Both the position numbers and the translations under genes were made by a program. From the NCBI GenBank assembly GCA_030737835.1, contig CM060853.1:20704895-20768894 (forward strand): a DNA stretch of 64,000 nucleotides. Reading direction: 5' to 3'. This DNA comes from Acorus gramineus (taxonomy: Eukaryota; Streptophyta; Magnoliopsida; Acorales; Acoraceae). The notes beneath the pieces were generated by a model. The model was given only the letters and a program-made list of their open reading frames with translations. It ran no database searches and was not told the DNA's origin. Shown piece by piece: positions 23,709-36,536 of this stretch (the stretch's first letter is position 1; the number at the start of each line of letters is the position of its first letter).

Positions 23709-24181
23709 GAAAACAAAAGGAGTGCACAATCTTTGAGTCACACTCCAACAAAGCTCATATAATTTGGGGTTAGCAACGATCATGGACACCAGCTTCGTAA
23801 ATTTGAAGAGCTATAAGAGATTGCAAAGGAGGGATGATCGGAGCATCGCAACCAAGATCACTCTATCATTCATCCCGACGATCACTTGGGTCATATGGAT
23901 TACTTGCAACCACGCACTATTCATGGTGGGTCTACCCATATGTGGAGAACACTTGGGAGGTGCTGATAGATTCGATCAAAAATTAGGAAATCTTTTATGT
24001 AGGGGCCCCACGTGTTGGGTTTGCATATGTCAAATTCGTTGTTATTTAAGTGTTTTTTTTTTTGTGGTTAGACTAAATAGGATTTTCTTATGCTCACTCT
24101 AACTACCTTATCTATTTTTTATTGGACATTCTTATTAAGTTTGATGAAATGCCTATTCTTTATGTCAAAAAAAAAAAAAAA
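23709..24181 (+). mobile_element. LINE 3' end fragment with poly(A)
   Basis: An open stretch encodes ATKITLSFIPTITWVIWITC and then NHALF, like the C-terminal zf-RVT tail of plant L1-type reverse transcriptases (ITWxIWxxRNxxIF). It is followed by about 200 bp of non-coding sequence and a 16-base A run ending at 24181. No reverse transcriptase core is present, so this is a 5'-truncated copy. The left limit is set by the MITE and is uncertain; I did not find a target duplication. Confidence 0.5.
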
Positions 24182-25633
24182 GCCTCATTTAACGTCTCAC
24201 ACTGCTGGCCTTATACTTGTTTTATTTTAATTAAAATGTAATTTATTTATTTTTTGCAATTTAAGTTTATATTTCATCATTATACTTAAAAAAAAAATTT
24301 GAAATATGTTAAGGGACTACAAATTGGTATTAATTGGTTTGAATTGTGCCATGCATGCAAATTGTACATATTTGAACAAAGGCAGTCAACGAATCAAATT
24401 CATAAAAACGAATTCTTGTTTTTCTAAAAGCTGTTAAAAACACATAATCGAATAAATAAAAAAAAGTTAAACACAACTTTCTAAAAACAATCTTTATATT
24501 CCCCTTTTGAACAGTGACATGAGCGTTTTCACCAATCGGAGCTCTGAATACGAATATCGCCCCTGCATTGACCTTTCAATCTTTATATTATCTTCTGAAT
24601 ATACATATGATCTAATAAGGGAAACTTTGATGTGAATAAAAAATATTAATAATAAGGAAACCTTGGGAAGGCATGGTTGGACCTTATGGAAGAGACATCC
24701 GATGTGGGTGTTAATTATTCAATGAGAGAGTGTTTCATTATCTTAATTAATTGTTTGAAAGCACATTATCTTAATCTTAAAAAAAAAAACAGATATGATG
24801 AAATTTTTGCTAAATCGTTTTTTTTTTAAGCAACATATCATAGCCTCCTAATTTTCTAGGTGAGTCTGCTGATCTCATCGGTATAGTGTATCTAGCATAT
24901 GCATAGAAGTTGAATTAAAATAAGTTAATAAATATATTAATTAAATGATTAAGGTCCCACCCTCACCGTGTCATAATAAGCTTCATTAATCATAGTTAAT
25001 CACAGATGGATTTGTCTTGGCAGCACCCATGCATATGGTCAGAATTTTTTTAAATTTTAAAGTAAATATTTTAATTCAAAATGCAGATATTTTAGTATTT
25101 TTTTATTAAAAAACGATGGGAAGATATGATGTATAAGAAAAAAAAATTGGCGCGTTCGGTATCAAACAATTTTTTCTTATTATATATATATATATATATA
25201 TTTATATAATCTAACTATGTTACGATAAACAAGTGACCAGTAGCTGCGTTTGTATTATATGCACCAAAGATTGTTAGAAGCCCACGTTTGCTGAACAAGG
25301 AAATTATGGTGACATAAAAGAATAAAATAAAAACTCACAAACAAAGAGGGTGAACTAATGCTGGTCCACCACTAAAGCATACAAATATTAGTGGTCCACT
25401 AAAGACAGACTGTTAGCATCCTTGTGATGCTCTGTTTGGGTAGAGCTTTTTATGCAATCTCATGCATGGCCACTTCCCACTTTGGATGTTCATCCTCTTT
25501 TCTTCTTTATTTTTTAAATTAATAATCACGTGAATGTTCCTGGAAATCATCTAATGCATCATTATTTGTTGTATTTTGTGGCAAGGAATTTGCAGGACCC
25601 ATTGGGTGAATCCTACAAGGGTCTAACCGGTCT
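24182..25633. other. Intergenic DNA, no gene seen
   Basis: AT-rich sequence with a TA microsatellite near 25183-25202 and short A and T runs. I find no recognisable coding sequence, RNA gene or paired terminal repeats. Confidence 0.4.
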
Positions 25634-25811
25634 GAGTTAGGCCCAATACGCGTTGGACAATCAACTCGTAATTATCTGATATTCTCATTTTGTTATGATT
25701 GAGATATTTTTTAAGATTTCAAAACTAAATTTAGAATTCAATTAAATTATGTATCTTAAAATTATAAAATGATAAGATCAAACAATCACGAGCGCGCATT
25801 AGACATAACTC
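25634..25811. mobile_element. Inverted-repeat element, family H, copy 2
   Basis: Left end GAGTTAGGCCCAATACGCGT and right end GCGCATTAGACATAACTC are imperfect reverse complements. The length is about 178 bp. It lies 60 bp from another copy. Confidence 0.55.
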
Positions 25812-25872
25812 GATCCGGATTTGCTTTCCAATAATGAGTCCTACAAATGAGTGATGTGATATTGTAGGATAT

Positions 25873-26121
25873 GATCAGGTTAGGTACAACACACGTTGAA
25901 CAATTTGATTGTCCAACATGATCATGACCGTCCAATTTTATAAAAGCATTATAATTGAGATATTGTATTAGATTTTAAAAATAGAAGTAGAATCAATTAA
26001 ATTCTAACATTTCTTTTGTTATGATTCAATTAAACTGCGTATCTCAAAGTGATAAAATTGGACGATCACAATAATGTTAGATAATCAAATTATCCAACGC
26101 GCATTGGACCTAACCCAGATC
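25873..26121. mobile_element. Inverted-repeat element, family H, copy 3
   Basis: Left end GATCAGGTTAGGTACAAC and right end TTGGACCTAACCCAGATC pair as inverted repeats. The pairing continues inward through CAATTTGATTGTCCAAC and its counterpart ATCAAATTATCCAAC. Length is about 249 bp, as in copy 1 at 5411. Confidence 0.6.
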
Positions 26122-26261
26122 AGCAAATCATGCATCGTGATCTGATGGCGTTAGGTTTCTCCATAATTTGAATATGTGCGATCCTTTAAAATGCATAACA
26201 CTTCCAGTGCTGAGACAATTATGCTTGATGGGCGGATCAATGTAATCTAATAGTTATAGGA

Positions 26262-26885
26262 TACAAAGCACGGACACTTCCCCAAAGGCTCCATACCCGT
26301 ATCGGACACATGTCGGATACGGACACGGCATGGACACGGCACGGCACGTGTCGGACATGGCTCCAGCCGTGTCTGCTTTCATTTTGTCTTGGACACGCCT
26401 GGGACACAGCTAGGACACCATTGAGACACGGCTCAGGACACGCCTGGGACACGGCCCAGGACACGATCAAGCCAATTTCAACCCAAAAGTAAAAAAGAAA
26501 AGAAAAGGAAGGCCCAAACATAGCCCACAAGTATTCAATCCATTTAAAACATCTTAAAACAACTCATTTAAGCAAAAAAAATTTCTTAAGGTTAAAAAAA
26601 ATAATGATTTATTAGTTTAAAACAGTGGTTTATTGGTTTAAAACAGTGATTTATAAAAACAGTGGTTTATTATTTAAAATAATGATTTATAAAAACAGTG
26701 ATTTATTAGTTTATACAATTGATTATAAATAGTAAATTAAATTAAATGTGTTTGTTTATGTAAAATAGTAATAAATATTTATTTATTATATTAATTTATT
26801 TGTTGCTGTGTTCTAGCAGTATCCATGTTCTATTTTTTAAAAATTGTCGTGTCACCGTGTCTCGTGTCTGTGTCCGTGCTTCATA
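26262..26885. mobile_element. Non-autonomous element with AAGCACGGACAC ends
   Basis: Ends TACAAAGCACGGACAC and GTGTCCGTGCTTCATA are inverted repeats. The left subterminal region is a cluster of GGACACG-type motifs in both orientations (26280-26465). The right part is AT-rich. TTATAGGA occurs immediately left (26254-26261) and two bases beyond the right end (26888-26895), which suggests an 8-bp target duplication of the hAT type with a later small change. It has no transposase. Confidence 0.7.
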
Positions 26886-29594
26886 GATTATAGGAGGATA
26901 TTGGGCAGGACACAGGAAATAAAAATAGGAAGAGTGACGTACAGAAAGGTATTCACTCAATCTCTAGTGTCCAATAAATATTATTATTGACTTGTTCCTC
27001 ATAATGTTTTTGCAGGGACACCTCTATTCTCATGAATAACAATCAACTGGGATGATAATCGCTCGAAGCAGTCGTTATGAAAGCTAATTGATGCACAGAC
27101 CAATTGTCTAATTGATCATCCAAATATTTACCCTCACAGGATTCAACATTAATTGAAAAGATCCAAATGCAGATCTTGTTATTTTTCTAAATGTTTATAT
27201 CCAAAAAGTATGTTATACATTATTTAGATTTCTTTATATGTTTAGCTTGTTTGTAGACTCATTTTAAAAGCTACTGATCTATATGTCAATAGAATCTATA
27301 TTTTTCTTTGTCAATCTTGTCTTATGCATGGCCACTTAGGATGTTCATCTATCTTGTTTTTTAGTCATACCCTTTGAATTCCTCGAATTTATCACCTCAT
27401 TAATCAATAATTATTTGTTGTGTCTATATTCTCTTGTGAGGAGGAATCCATCCCTACTTGAAAAAAAAGACAACGCAAAATCATTTATGAACATCTCTAC
27501 TATTTGTCTCAAGGTTGAAATTCAAAACTTATTTTGATTTTCCTAATTTTGAATATTATAACTTTATTGTAGACACTATTTTTAGAGTTTTTGAAATGTA
27601 TGTCAATAGAATCTAATTTTTTCCTTGCCACATCTTATTTTTTGAAGCTAAAATCACGGATGATGTGGTTCAAAAAAAAATCAACCTAAATGTCAAGATC
27701 AACCTGAGACAATTAATATATGTTTGAATATAAGAAAATAAGGTCAAGTAAAACTGTTTTACCTTTTCCATGGTATTTAATAGGTTGATTGCATCTAACC
27801 ATGGAAAAAAAAAAAGGTGACACCATGGGAAAGACACATTGTACGAAGAAAAAAAAAGTGTCCTAATCGAATTTCTTTTTCAAGGTTGAAAAAAATGCAG
27901 CCCAAACAGTGGAAACTTTGAGTGGAGGCTTTTCACATTCAAAAGGAATTCAAGTCTCCAGAATTCTCAAGACATTCCTGCAAAGAGTTTGTATCTTCCC
28001 ATTCAATACTGTTCTTTTCAAAAAGAGTATTTTTATTTTTCAAGACAAAAACATGACACATTAAAGATGAAGTGTCTTTCCTTGGAAAAGGAAATCCAAT
28101 ACTAACAACCACCCGTTTGAAAGTTTGCAAGGGACAAGACATGGACCCTTCATTAAAAAGTGGGTAAACCTTCCTTTGGCTTTGGTTTTTGTTTTTGTTT
28201 TTGTTTTTAATCTGTCCTTCCATTTTGTGGGCTTCTCATGATTAACATTCACTGAATTGATACTGCCTTATGATTTTCAGGTCCAGTAAGATTTGGATCA
28301 CATCAAGACAGGAGATTAGAAACAGTAGATAGGTGTTAATACACTCAGTCTGATTTTGAGTCACATATGTAGTTGTGTGTAATGTATGAAATCGTCCAAA
28401 TGCATTATATTTTTCACTATTTCAACATATACCACTCAACTATAAAAAACATAAAAGATATATGCATTTATTTTGTATAAATTAAACATGTACATCATTC
28501 TTTGTAAACAAATGCATTTCATTATCTAAGTATATAATTCAGAAGAAAAAAAAATTCAAAACATACGTAGATCGCAAATATGGCTTAAAGAGGCTAAACG
28601 TATCATTTTCCATAACAAGTGCTCTAGCTCATCTCCTATTATCATTTAATGATCCATTATATATATGAAGGATTAGTGACTTGATTTCTTCAAATCACAT
28701 GTGATATTTCTTTGGTTGAAACTGATGAGACATAATTATACCAAAATGGTGACTTAAAAATATATTTGAGACTATCAATAGAACATCATACAACCTTACA
28801 CAAATCCAATCAATATGAGCTCTACATTTGGAGGACCTGTGAATTCCCCTGTCAATTCAAAGAACTTTTGAAGATCTGCCTGAATATGTATGGCCGTCCC
28901 CTATTTAGATATACTGATAAACCAAAATCAAGGTTATCCACAAAGAACAAGAGACTGTTTTGTATTGAAACCATTTATAAAGCGCATGTGAAATATCAAA
29001 GGATAATACATACTTTAATGCTATTGCAAGTATGTAAAGAAATGATAAGGAGGCCTCAATTTGCAAGAGAATTGGGTGTTCCTATAGGAATGCAATACTA
29101 ATCCAACTTGAAATATGTGCATTTAAAATTGGACTACAATAGGTGCATTTAAGATTTAAGAATTGGGTGTTCATGTTGGAATGCAATACTACTTTAGTAG
29201 ACTACAATATCAAATGGAATTTTTTTAAAAAATATATATTGAAATTTTAATTGAGACACAAAAAAGGAAGCATAAATAAACATAACTCAACTTGAAATAT
29301 GTGCATTTATCACACTGCTCTGCTAGAAAATAAACCACCCATATGGTGTTATGGGAAAAAGACATTTATAGAAGTGAGGGCTGTGTTAGGTTATCAACTT
29401 CTAAAGTGGTTGGCTCTGTATGGCAGGGGTGTGTATATTTGGGGCAATCACTTTCAGCTTCATGAACCAAGTGAGTGGGGGACATCCAAAACACTGCTGC
29501 TATCAGGCTTTTTGCATTATTAGGCCTGCCAAGCCAGGTACTCAGGTCTTTGGTTTCTTTGGAACTGTAGTTCGGGCATTGCATTGATCTCTAA
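26886..29594. other. Intergenic DNA, no identified gene
   Basis: Contains several open frames of 60-110 codons (for example 28766-29101 plus and 27939-28223 minus). None shows a domain I recognise or flanking splice structure. A (GTTTTT) short repeat lies at 28186-28208. I treat the region as gene-free but cannot exclude decayed transposon coding sequence. Confidence 0.4.
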
Positions 29595-29982
29595 GAGCAT
29601 CTTTAACAGATATGTTAACTAATATGTTATTGTCATATTTTACATAACATGTAAAAATATTGTTCCAATGAAGATGTTAAGAGAGAGCTAAATGTGGACT
29701 CTACGTGTCAGATGTTATATTTCATGTTAACTGTAGCTAGTGTTTTAGCTAATCAAATATGGGCCCCACGTGATAGTTCTCTTTAAAAAATTAATAAAAA
29801 AATATATTTGAGAGATTGAGTGGGTGGAGAGGTGGGTCTCACTCTTCATTTGGCTAGTTTATTTAGCTAGTCCATTGCAGCAACAACAACCAATTAAATA
29901 GAAATGTAGTAAATGAGTGTGTAGTGGAGATATAAAGGCACTTTAACATTTTGTTTAACTAACATAAGCATTGGAGATGCTC
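29595..29982. mobile_element. Tourist-like MITE, family C, copy 1
   Basis: The element is 388 bp with ends GAGCATCTTTAACAG and CATTGGAGATGCTC, flanked by TAA (29592-29594 and 29983-29985). Internal blocks such as AACATGTAAAAATATTG and TGAAGATGTTAA are shared with copy 2 at 36537. The right TAA is shared with the following element. Confidence 0.85.
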
Positions 29983-29985
29983 TAA

Positions 29986-30439
29986 CCCCTATTTGTTTTG
30001 AGAATAAGCCCCTGGATAACCCCAGATAACATCGGATAAGAGATAAAGGGTGTTTAGAAACCCCAGATAACCTCTATTAAAGTATGTCAGAATAAACTGA
30101 TATAAAGTGGTATATAGATTCCAACCCACCCTTAAAATTAAAGTTATCTTAGGTTATTCCACTCAAAGAATATGTGGGTCCACTATCAAATCAACTGTCA
30201 TCACCTCTTATAAATCACTTGTCAAATCAACTATCATTATTTTTTCACTTTTTATAAATCATTATCCATATTTTATTCACATTTTACTCATAAAATAAAA
30301 CATTTATTTTTACGTTTACCGACGAGAATAATGCAAAACACAATCAAATACAAAAATTATTTTATCTTTAGTTATACTCATTTATACTTGAATAAATGTA
30401 TACTAAAAAATAAATCTTATTCTCGTTCTAAACGAGAGC
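29986..30439. mobile_element. Tourist-like MITE, family A, copy 2
   Basis: The element is 454 bp. It starts CCCCTATTTGTTTTGAGAAT and ends TTCTCGTTCTAAACGAGAGC, with TAA at 29983-29985 and 30440-30442. The interior shares TATGTGGGTCCACTATCAAA and TCACCTCTTATAAATC with other family-A copies (in either orientation). Confidence 0.75.
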
Positions 30440-30539
30440 TAAAGTTTTTGTTTTTTTTGTTGTGATACATAGCTACCGTTTAAAAAAACCGTTGGAGAGA
30501 TTTTATATGCACGGGAGAAGCTATTTTTTAAATCCACAT

Positions 30540-30563
30540 CCAAAAAAAAAAAAAAAAAAAAAA
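30540..30563. repeat. Poly(A) tract
   Basis: An uninterrupted run of about 23 A's. It may mark a retrotransposon 3' end, but I recognise no element next to it. Confidence 0.8.
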
Positions 30564-30922
30564 ACTATTGACTTTAATAAAAAGCCGAAACGTACGACAT
30601 TGTAGTTATGAATAGCCCAAAAAGAAGCTTTTGAAAAAAAAATACGATTAGGCCGCTTTCAACAAACCCAACCCCAAACGCAGCAATGGATTTTCTAATC
30701 GTGTTTCCAAAGATATCATAGTCGTTGGTCAATGAAAACATAATTTCCACATAATGAAAATGAGTTTGAAAAACAATATTTCACTCCATACAATTTTCAA
30801 AATAGTTTTTTTTTTTAAATATATTTGTTGGATTTTATTTGTTTTTAAAAAGTTAGGACTACTAGGAGTGTCTAAAATGAATTTATTTTTAACATTGTGA
30901 AAATCAAGTTTCTCTGTGTTAA

Positions 30923-31122
30923 GATAGCGTTTGGTTGCACGATTAAACATTTTTTGCCTTTACAGTAGGAAGCTACTTTTGTAATCATACAATTAAACAG
31001 TTTAACTGTAGCAGCTTCCTGTAGACAGATTTCAAACAAAAAGCTACGATTTTCAAAAACTTGGAGGGGTTAAACTTCTTGCAGAATCAATTTTAAAACT
31101 CACGTTCCTACAAAACGCAGTC
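30923..31122. mobile_element. Tourist-like MITE, family B, copy 3
   Basis: The element is 200 bp. It begins GATAGCGTTTGGTTGCACGA and ends CTACAAAACGCAGTC, with TAA on both sides (30920-30922 and 31123-31125). Family-B subterminal blocks AGGAAGCT and AGCTTCCT are present. Its right end is more degraded than in copies 1 and 2. Confidence 0.75.
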
Positions 31123-31288
31123 TAAAATTCATTTCTTATCATTTTTAGAGATTCATGACATTTTAATCATACATTGATTCTTTATTAGAGACTAACAAGA
31201 TTCGACTTAGACTTATGAGATATGGTCGTGCTCTTCCATAGACAATCACACAAAAGATCACAAATATGACACTTTTTTTAAAGGTTAA

Positions 31289-31495
31289 AGCTCCGTTTGG
31301 ATCCGCGTCCTACCCGCGTTGGTGGTGGCGGACGCCGGCGCCCAACCAAACGGAAAAACAAGTTTTCACATTTGATTTCTTCATTCAATGTTTCAAACCA
31401 ATTTTTACTCGCCTCCTTGATGCATAAAACATGATTCTTGCGTTATACCACGCTTTCACCGGCGCAGCGTCCATAAAGTTTTGTGAAACGGAGCC
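31289..31495. mobile_element. Tourist-like MITE, family E
   Basis: The element is 207 bp with ends AGCTCCGTTTGGATCCGCG and GTGAAACGGAGCC. TAA stands at 31286-31288 and 31496-31498. The subterminal part is unusually GC-rich (GTTGGTGGTGGCGGACGCC). I saw only this copy. Confidence 0.65.
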
Positions 31496-34044
31496 TAAAT
31501 CCAAATGGTACGCGTGTTTGAAACACCCGAACAGCAGCTATATCCCATCATTGTCATGTATTAATGCGACTAACGTCATTGCATGTGTCATTAAACGTCA
31601 TTTTAAGATTTAATTGCGTGCTAAGTTAGCTAGAATGGGACAATAATGTCGTAATCAGTGCTTATCCATTAGGAGCCAATCACCAATGTCTTGTATATAG
31701 CAAGTGTACTCAATCCATGGTGATTGGTCCTTGCAGAGAGAATTGTTAAACTGAATGTGTTTCTATAAAATCACTTATCAAATAATCAGTTCTAAATACA
31801 TTTATAAAACAAAAACTCAGTAAGAGCTTTTTGAAAAATCTGTTGATAGAGAGCAACTTTTATTTATAATAATTGTTTATAAAATTATTTCCAAATGGGG
31901 TATAAGCTTCATTTAATCTCTCTCTTTTAGTATCAGTCCACATTAATTTCCTAATTATTATATCATTACCAATTACTAATTAGATGAACATCGTCTGGTT
32001 GATTAAGCTTTTCCCCTAATTATTTGTTTTTTTCTAAAGATTACTTTAATTGATGGATAATTATGATTGTGGTTAATATTTCTATAAAATGATTAATGTC
32101 ACATTCTTTTTTTTTTAAGTGCATAATTTTACATGAATATATATTTCAATAAAATTATACAATTTAAAGTATAAAAATAATTTTAATCCAACTAATCTTG
32201 TATACTTCATTAAAAAGATATATATCTCGCTAAATATTTTTTACATTTTTTTATAAATATTATCACTAAATTTATTGAAATATATACATCACATTTAATA
32301 AAAAATAAAAAAAATACGTATCTTTTTATATGGTGTGTATGATTTAATAAAAACAGATTTTGTTTGGGACTAAAATCTAGCTGGGCTGTGTGGAACGCTT
32401 TTCGTTATTAACCGATTGATGAAAGGATTCGTACCATAAAAGGAGACCAAACCCATAGTGTAGGGAAGCGGGGCCAAGGAAGGCCATCCATGCATGCATG
32501 TCATGAGCAATACATGCCATGCATGCATGTCATGAGGGGTTTTGCTCACGTCGGAATATTTGACTAGACGATCGTTAGACAGGACCAGGTGGACAGTGGG
32601 GGCCACCTCCACTTCAGCATCCGCATCAGGTTGACCGAATCACTGAAATTACAGAAATGTCCTTGGAGCCCTGGAGAGAATCTCTGGCTCGTCGTCCTCT
32701 TTGAGAAAGAAATAACACCACTGAAGGGCTGCAGTAACACCTTTAATTAATTCACATGATCCAATAAAAAAAAATTTAAATAAAACTACGGAAATGGAAG
32801 TCTTTATTTCATGAATCAAGATACAGAGATTGAATGCACGGGCAAGAGTTTTGTCAGGCCTTTTCTAGTCTTTTATTAGAAGACTGAAAAAGAAAGAACA
32901 GGAAATGACAGACTTGTCTCTCTGGAGACAACTTTTGTTTTTTTTGAGAGGAATGGTGAAATTTGGTTCATCTCATTTTTTTAAAGGATTGTTCTAAACA
33001 TTTTTCTTATAAAAAATGTGAAGATTTTTTAAAAATAATAAAAAAAATTTATTCATTGATTATAAAATATTTATTTTTGTTCTAAATTTAACAAATGTGA
33101 ATAATAAAAATAAAAGTGATATTACCCCAGGACTAGGATAACTAGTCATCAAAATATTATTATTCTCTTAACCATCCGTGTGAATGCATTTTTTTATTTT
33201 TTTTTTTGAAAACAGTGTGAGAGCAGATGTTTTTGAAGTTCTGGAAGTCACCAAAGCAGTCGCATTTCATCTCTCCATTGGTTCATTAAAGGCAACTGTG
33301 AAGTTTACCAAGTTGTCCTTTCTAATGTGTTAATTTAAACTAAATTTTCGTAAGAGCCAAGTTGTTTTTTTTTTCCTGAGATTCAATGTCACATACTCAT
33401 TTACATGTAATCCTAATATGAAAAAACCACTAACGATCAGTCAATGCATTAAAAATTTTTTTTGTATATAGGCCCAGCCCAGCCTGGGTGACCATGCGTC
33501 TCCCACTAAAAAAATTGTCTTATTGGGCATAGGCGCATAGCCCATCTAATTTTAACACTCATGTGATTGGTCTATTGGAGCTGTGTCCTAACCACCACGC
33601 CGAGCGTGGATTGGACGGTCAATGCATTAAATTAATTATTATCTTGTATAATTCGATCACCCAATATATCAGGTGGTCGTTGAAAGCTTCTGTTTATCTG
33701 AATTTGTTGAATTACATACGAGGCTCGATCAGATGAAAATTAGATGATTTAAACAATTTGTGACCTGTTTAGGAATCTAGACCTCATGCAACCCCGGACA
33801 TTTGAGTAATCTTATACACGAGCTCTTTGTCAGCTCATATTTCAGTCCTATATGCTTCTCTAGCACCTCATACATACTTATATTAACAAAATATATATTT
33901 TTTTTATAAAAACATGTACTTTATTAGATCAGATATATTATTTAAAAATAAATAAAAATGTGTGTGAATTGAAATTGAAATTGAAATTAAAAAATAGGAT
34001 GTGTAAAAACACTCCTTTTATCTTATTGAAAAAAAAAAAAAAAA
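31496..34044. other. Intergenic DNA, no gene seen
   Basis: AT-rich sequence with fragments of the 2249 foldback family near 32190-32300 and a CATG-rich direct repeat near 32486-32535. The part at 33465-33620 is less AT-rich and looks like an old SINE or other repeat, but I cannot assign it. No coding sequence recognised. Confidence 0.4.
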
Positions 34045-34821
34045 GAGCACTGATACACTTAGTCTATTTTGCAACTCATTTTGCACTGTGATAGTATTGC
34101 ATATACTGCGTTATCATAATATATGAATTTCTATCATAATGCATTGGACTAATTTTTTTTTTCAAATTGAAAAAAAAAATATTATTGTATTTCAATATAT
34201 ATATCATGTCATATATCCCCATGCACTTCAATAAAAATATATATATATAATTTTTTTAAAAAATAATATAAATTATAAATAGAACTGCGGGCTGGATTTA
34301 TCATTTTCCATGATAAACAAAAAAACACTTCCTTTACATCTATAACTTATAGGGTTGGTTGACTGTCACTGTGGGCTTAAAAAGAGCACAACCTACGGTC
34401 AGAGAGAATTTTGGCCCAGTTTTTGGTCCATGTAAGCGTCTTGCTGTCCAACACGAAGGCCCACAATGCCTGTCGACCAGGTTTGGGTTAGATTAAGATG
34501 GGCCTCAAGCCCAATACAATTGATCCGCCCATGTCTATCCAAAGGAAGAGAATACAAGCAGCCTGCTGCAGTCCCAATTGCAATCTATTCTTTTTTTTTT
34601 ATATATATATAAAATTATACATTCATCATTTGAATTGCATTCTATTATATAAAATGAAGTATATACTGAGATACATTAATGTATTTTTTTTCATGGTAAA
34701 AAATAAAAAAAAATGAACTGTAATATATACTATGATAGTTATGATAATGGAGTATACACTATGATAGTGCAATATATACCACAAAATGAGCTGTAAAAAC
34801 GGGCTGCGTGTATCAACACTC
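34045..34821. mobile_element. Inverted-repeat element, family J
   Basis: Left end GAGCACTGATACACTTAGTC and right end GTGTATCAACACTC form inverted repeats that continue inward through CAACTCATTTTGCACTGTGA-like sequence. The length is about 777 bp. Single ends of the same family occur near 55385-55432 and 55825-55855. No coding sequence recognised. Confidence 0.55.
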
Positions 34822-35224
34822 CTACCCAAAAGCCCTGACATGCATATTTGGGTAACAGAAAAATATTTTGATCCAACACTTTTTACAATATGAAAATCCA
34901 TGTGCTTCTTTTAAATTATCTTTTTTAAATTTTGTTTGGGCAATATTTGTGGAGATTAATATCATAAATCAGTTTGTTTGCAACCAAAAGAGATATATTT
35001 TTATATCAGAATAAAGTTATTCTACTTAATTTATTTCATTAGTATAATGGAGGTTCCACCTGTCAAATTATCTGTCATCACTTCTTATAAATCGAGGAAC
35101 ACATGCTAAGTTATTTTTTTATCTTTTATAATGTTTTATCAATAATTTATTTACTTTTTATCCAATTTATCCAAAAAAAAAAAAATCTATATGCAGACAA
35201 CCAAACAATAAAAAATTAATTATA

Positions 35225-36120
35225 TTATATTTGGGGGCAACTAATGTCACCCCAGTGAGTGAGAACCCCACCCCAAAAGAAAAAAAACAAAAAGAAGAGG
35301 TCGGGTGCTCCTCAATAAAAAAAAAGAAAAAGAAAGAGGAAAAAAAAGAAAAGTGAGAAAAAAAAAAGAGAGTGGGATTGGGAGGGAGGCGGAGGGCATC
35401 GGCAGTGCCGCGGCGGCAATGGTGACGGGCAGTGGTGGTGCGCGGCGAGAGGTGGCGATGGTGGAGATTGACTGCGTCTCTCTCTCTCTCTATTTCTCTC
35501 TCTCTCTCTTTACCCCTTCAACCATCCCCTCCGCCGCCGTCGCTTGCTACCTCCATCCCCTTCGTCGCTGCCCGCCACATCTGTTGGCCCTTCCCCTTCC
35601 TCTCCCTTTCTCTTTCTTTCTCCCATTTTTAATTTTCGGGCTTCCAATGCATAAACACGTTAATGATAGAACAACACACACTAATCTCTTATCACGCATT
35701 TTTCATACACTTCGCGAGCTCACCTGACCAATCCTGATTTCACCAGCGTGTGCAAGAGCGCTCTCTTTCTTTCTTTTTCTCCCTCTCCCCTCATCGCGCC
35801 ACCTCCTTTGCTCGCATCTGCCACCTCTAGCACCCACAGCTGGCCAGCACCCCCTTCTTTTTCTCTTTTTCTTCCTTTTTTAAGATGGAAACCCCCACCC
35901 TGTAAAAGACAAACACAGGAGTGGGGTTGCACATTAAATGAATTTTTTTACCCTCCCATTATATTTACCACCAAGAATAAATAAAAAACATAATTAAATA
36001 AAAAATATTTCATCCTCCTACGTACCAAAAAAAGACTTATTCCCAATTTATGAATATTTTGTACATTGGGAGGTAGATATGGATATTTGCCAAATTTTAA
36101 GGGTTAAATGCATTTAACCT
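35225..36120. other. GC-rich island with CT repeats, no supported gene
   Basis: Between 35380 and 35900 the base composition changes to GC-rich with CTCTCT microsatellites and long C/T tracts. Open frames on both strands are low complexity (Ser/Leu/Pro) and match nothing I know. It may be a fragment of a gene's 5' region moved here, but there is no start, splice site or domain to support a call. Confidence 0.35.
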
Positions 36121-36123
36121 TAA

Positions 36124-36533
36124 GTTCATGTTTGATTCGAGAATAAGTTTAGAATAAATTAAAATTAATTAGAACAATCTCATTATAAATGTTTAGATGA
36201 CTAGAATAAATGAGAATCTCTGTATGTCAAAATTAACTAGTATAAAGTAAATAAATTCTATCTACCTTATTAGAATTAAGTTATTCTAGGTTATTCAAAT
36301 TAAAAAAAATATAAACTCATTGTTATCCTCTCTTATAAATTAACTGTCAAATTAACTATTATTATTTTTTTATTTTTTATAAATCGTTATCCACACTTTA
36401 TTCACATTTTATCCAAACAATAAAAATTTATTATTATATTTTTAAATAAGAATAATTCAAAATACAATCAAACACAAAATTATTTTATCCTTGCTTATAT
36501 TAAAATAGTTATATATCTTAATTCTCGAACGGC
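36124..36533. mobile_element. Tourist-like MITE, family A, copy 3
   Basis: The element is 410 bp. It starts GTTCATGTTTGATTCGAGAA and ends TTAATTCTCGAACGGC, with TAA at 36121-36123 and 36534-36536. The right TAA is shared with the following family-C element. Confidence 0.8.
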
Positions 36534-36536
36534 TAA

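Noticed and set aside
28766..29523. Two open frames of 111 and 74 codons on plus
   Set aside because: I recognise no motif, and codon use and AT content look like background. They could be decayed transposon sequence but nothing supports it.
35305..35984. Several open frames in a GC-rich, CT-repeat island
   Set aside because: The peptides are low complexity on both strands with no domain, no start context and no splice structure.
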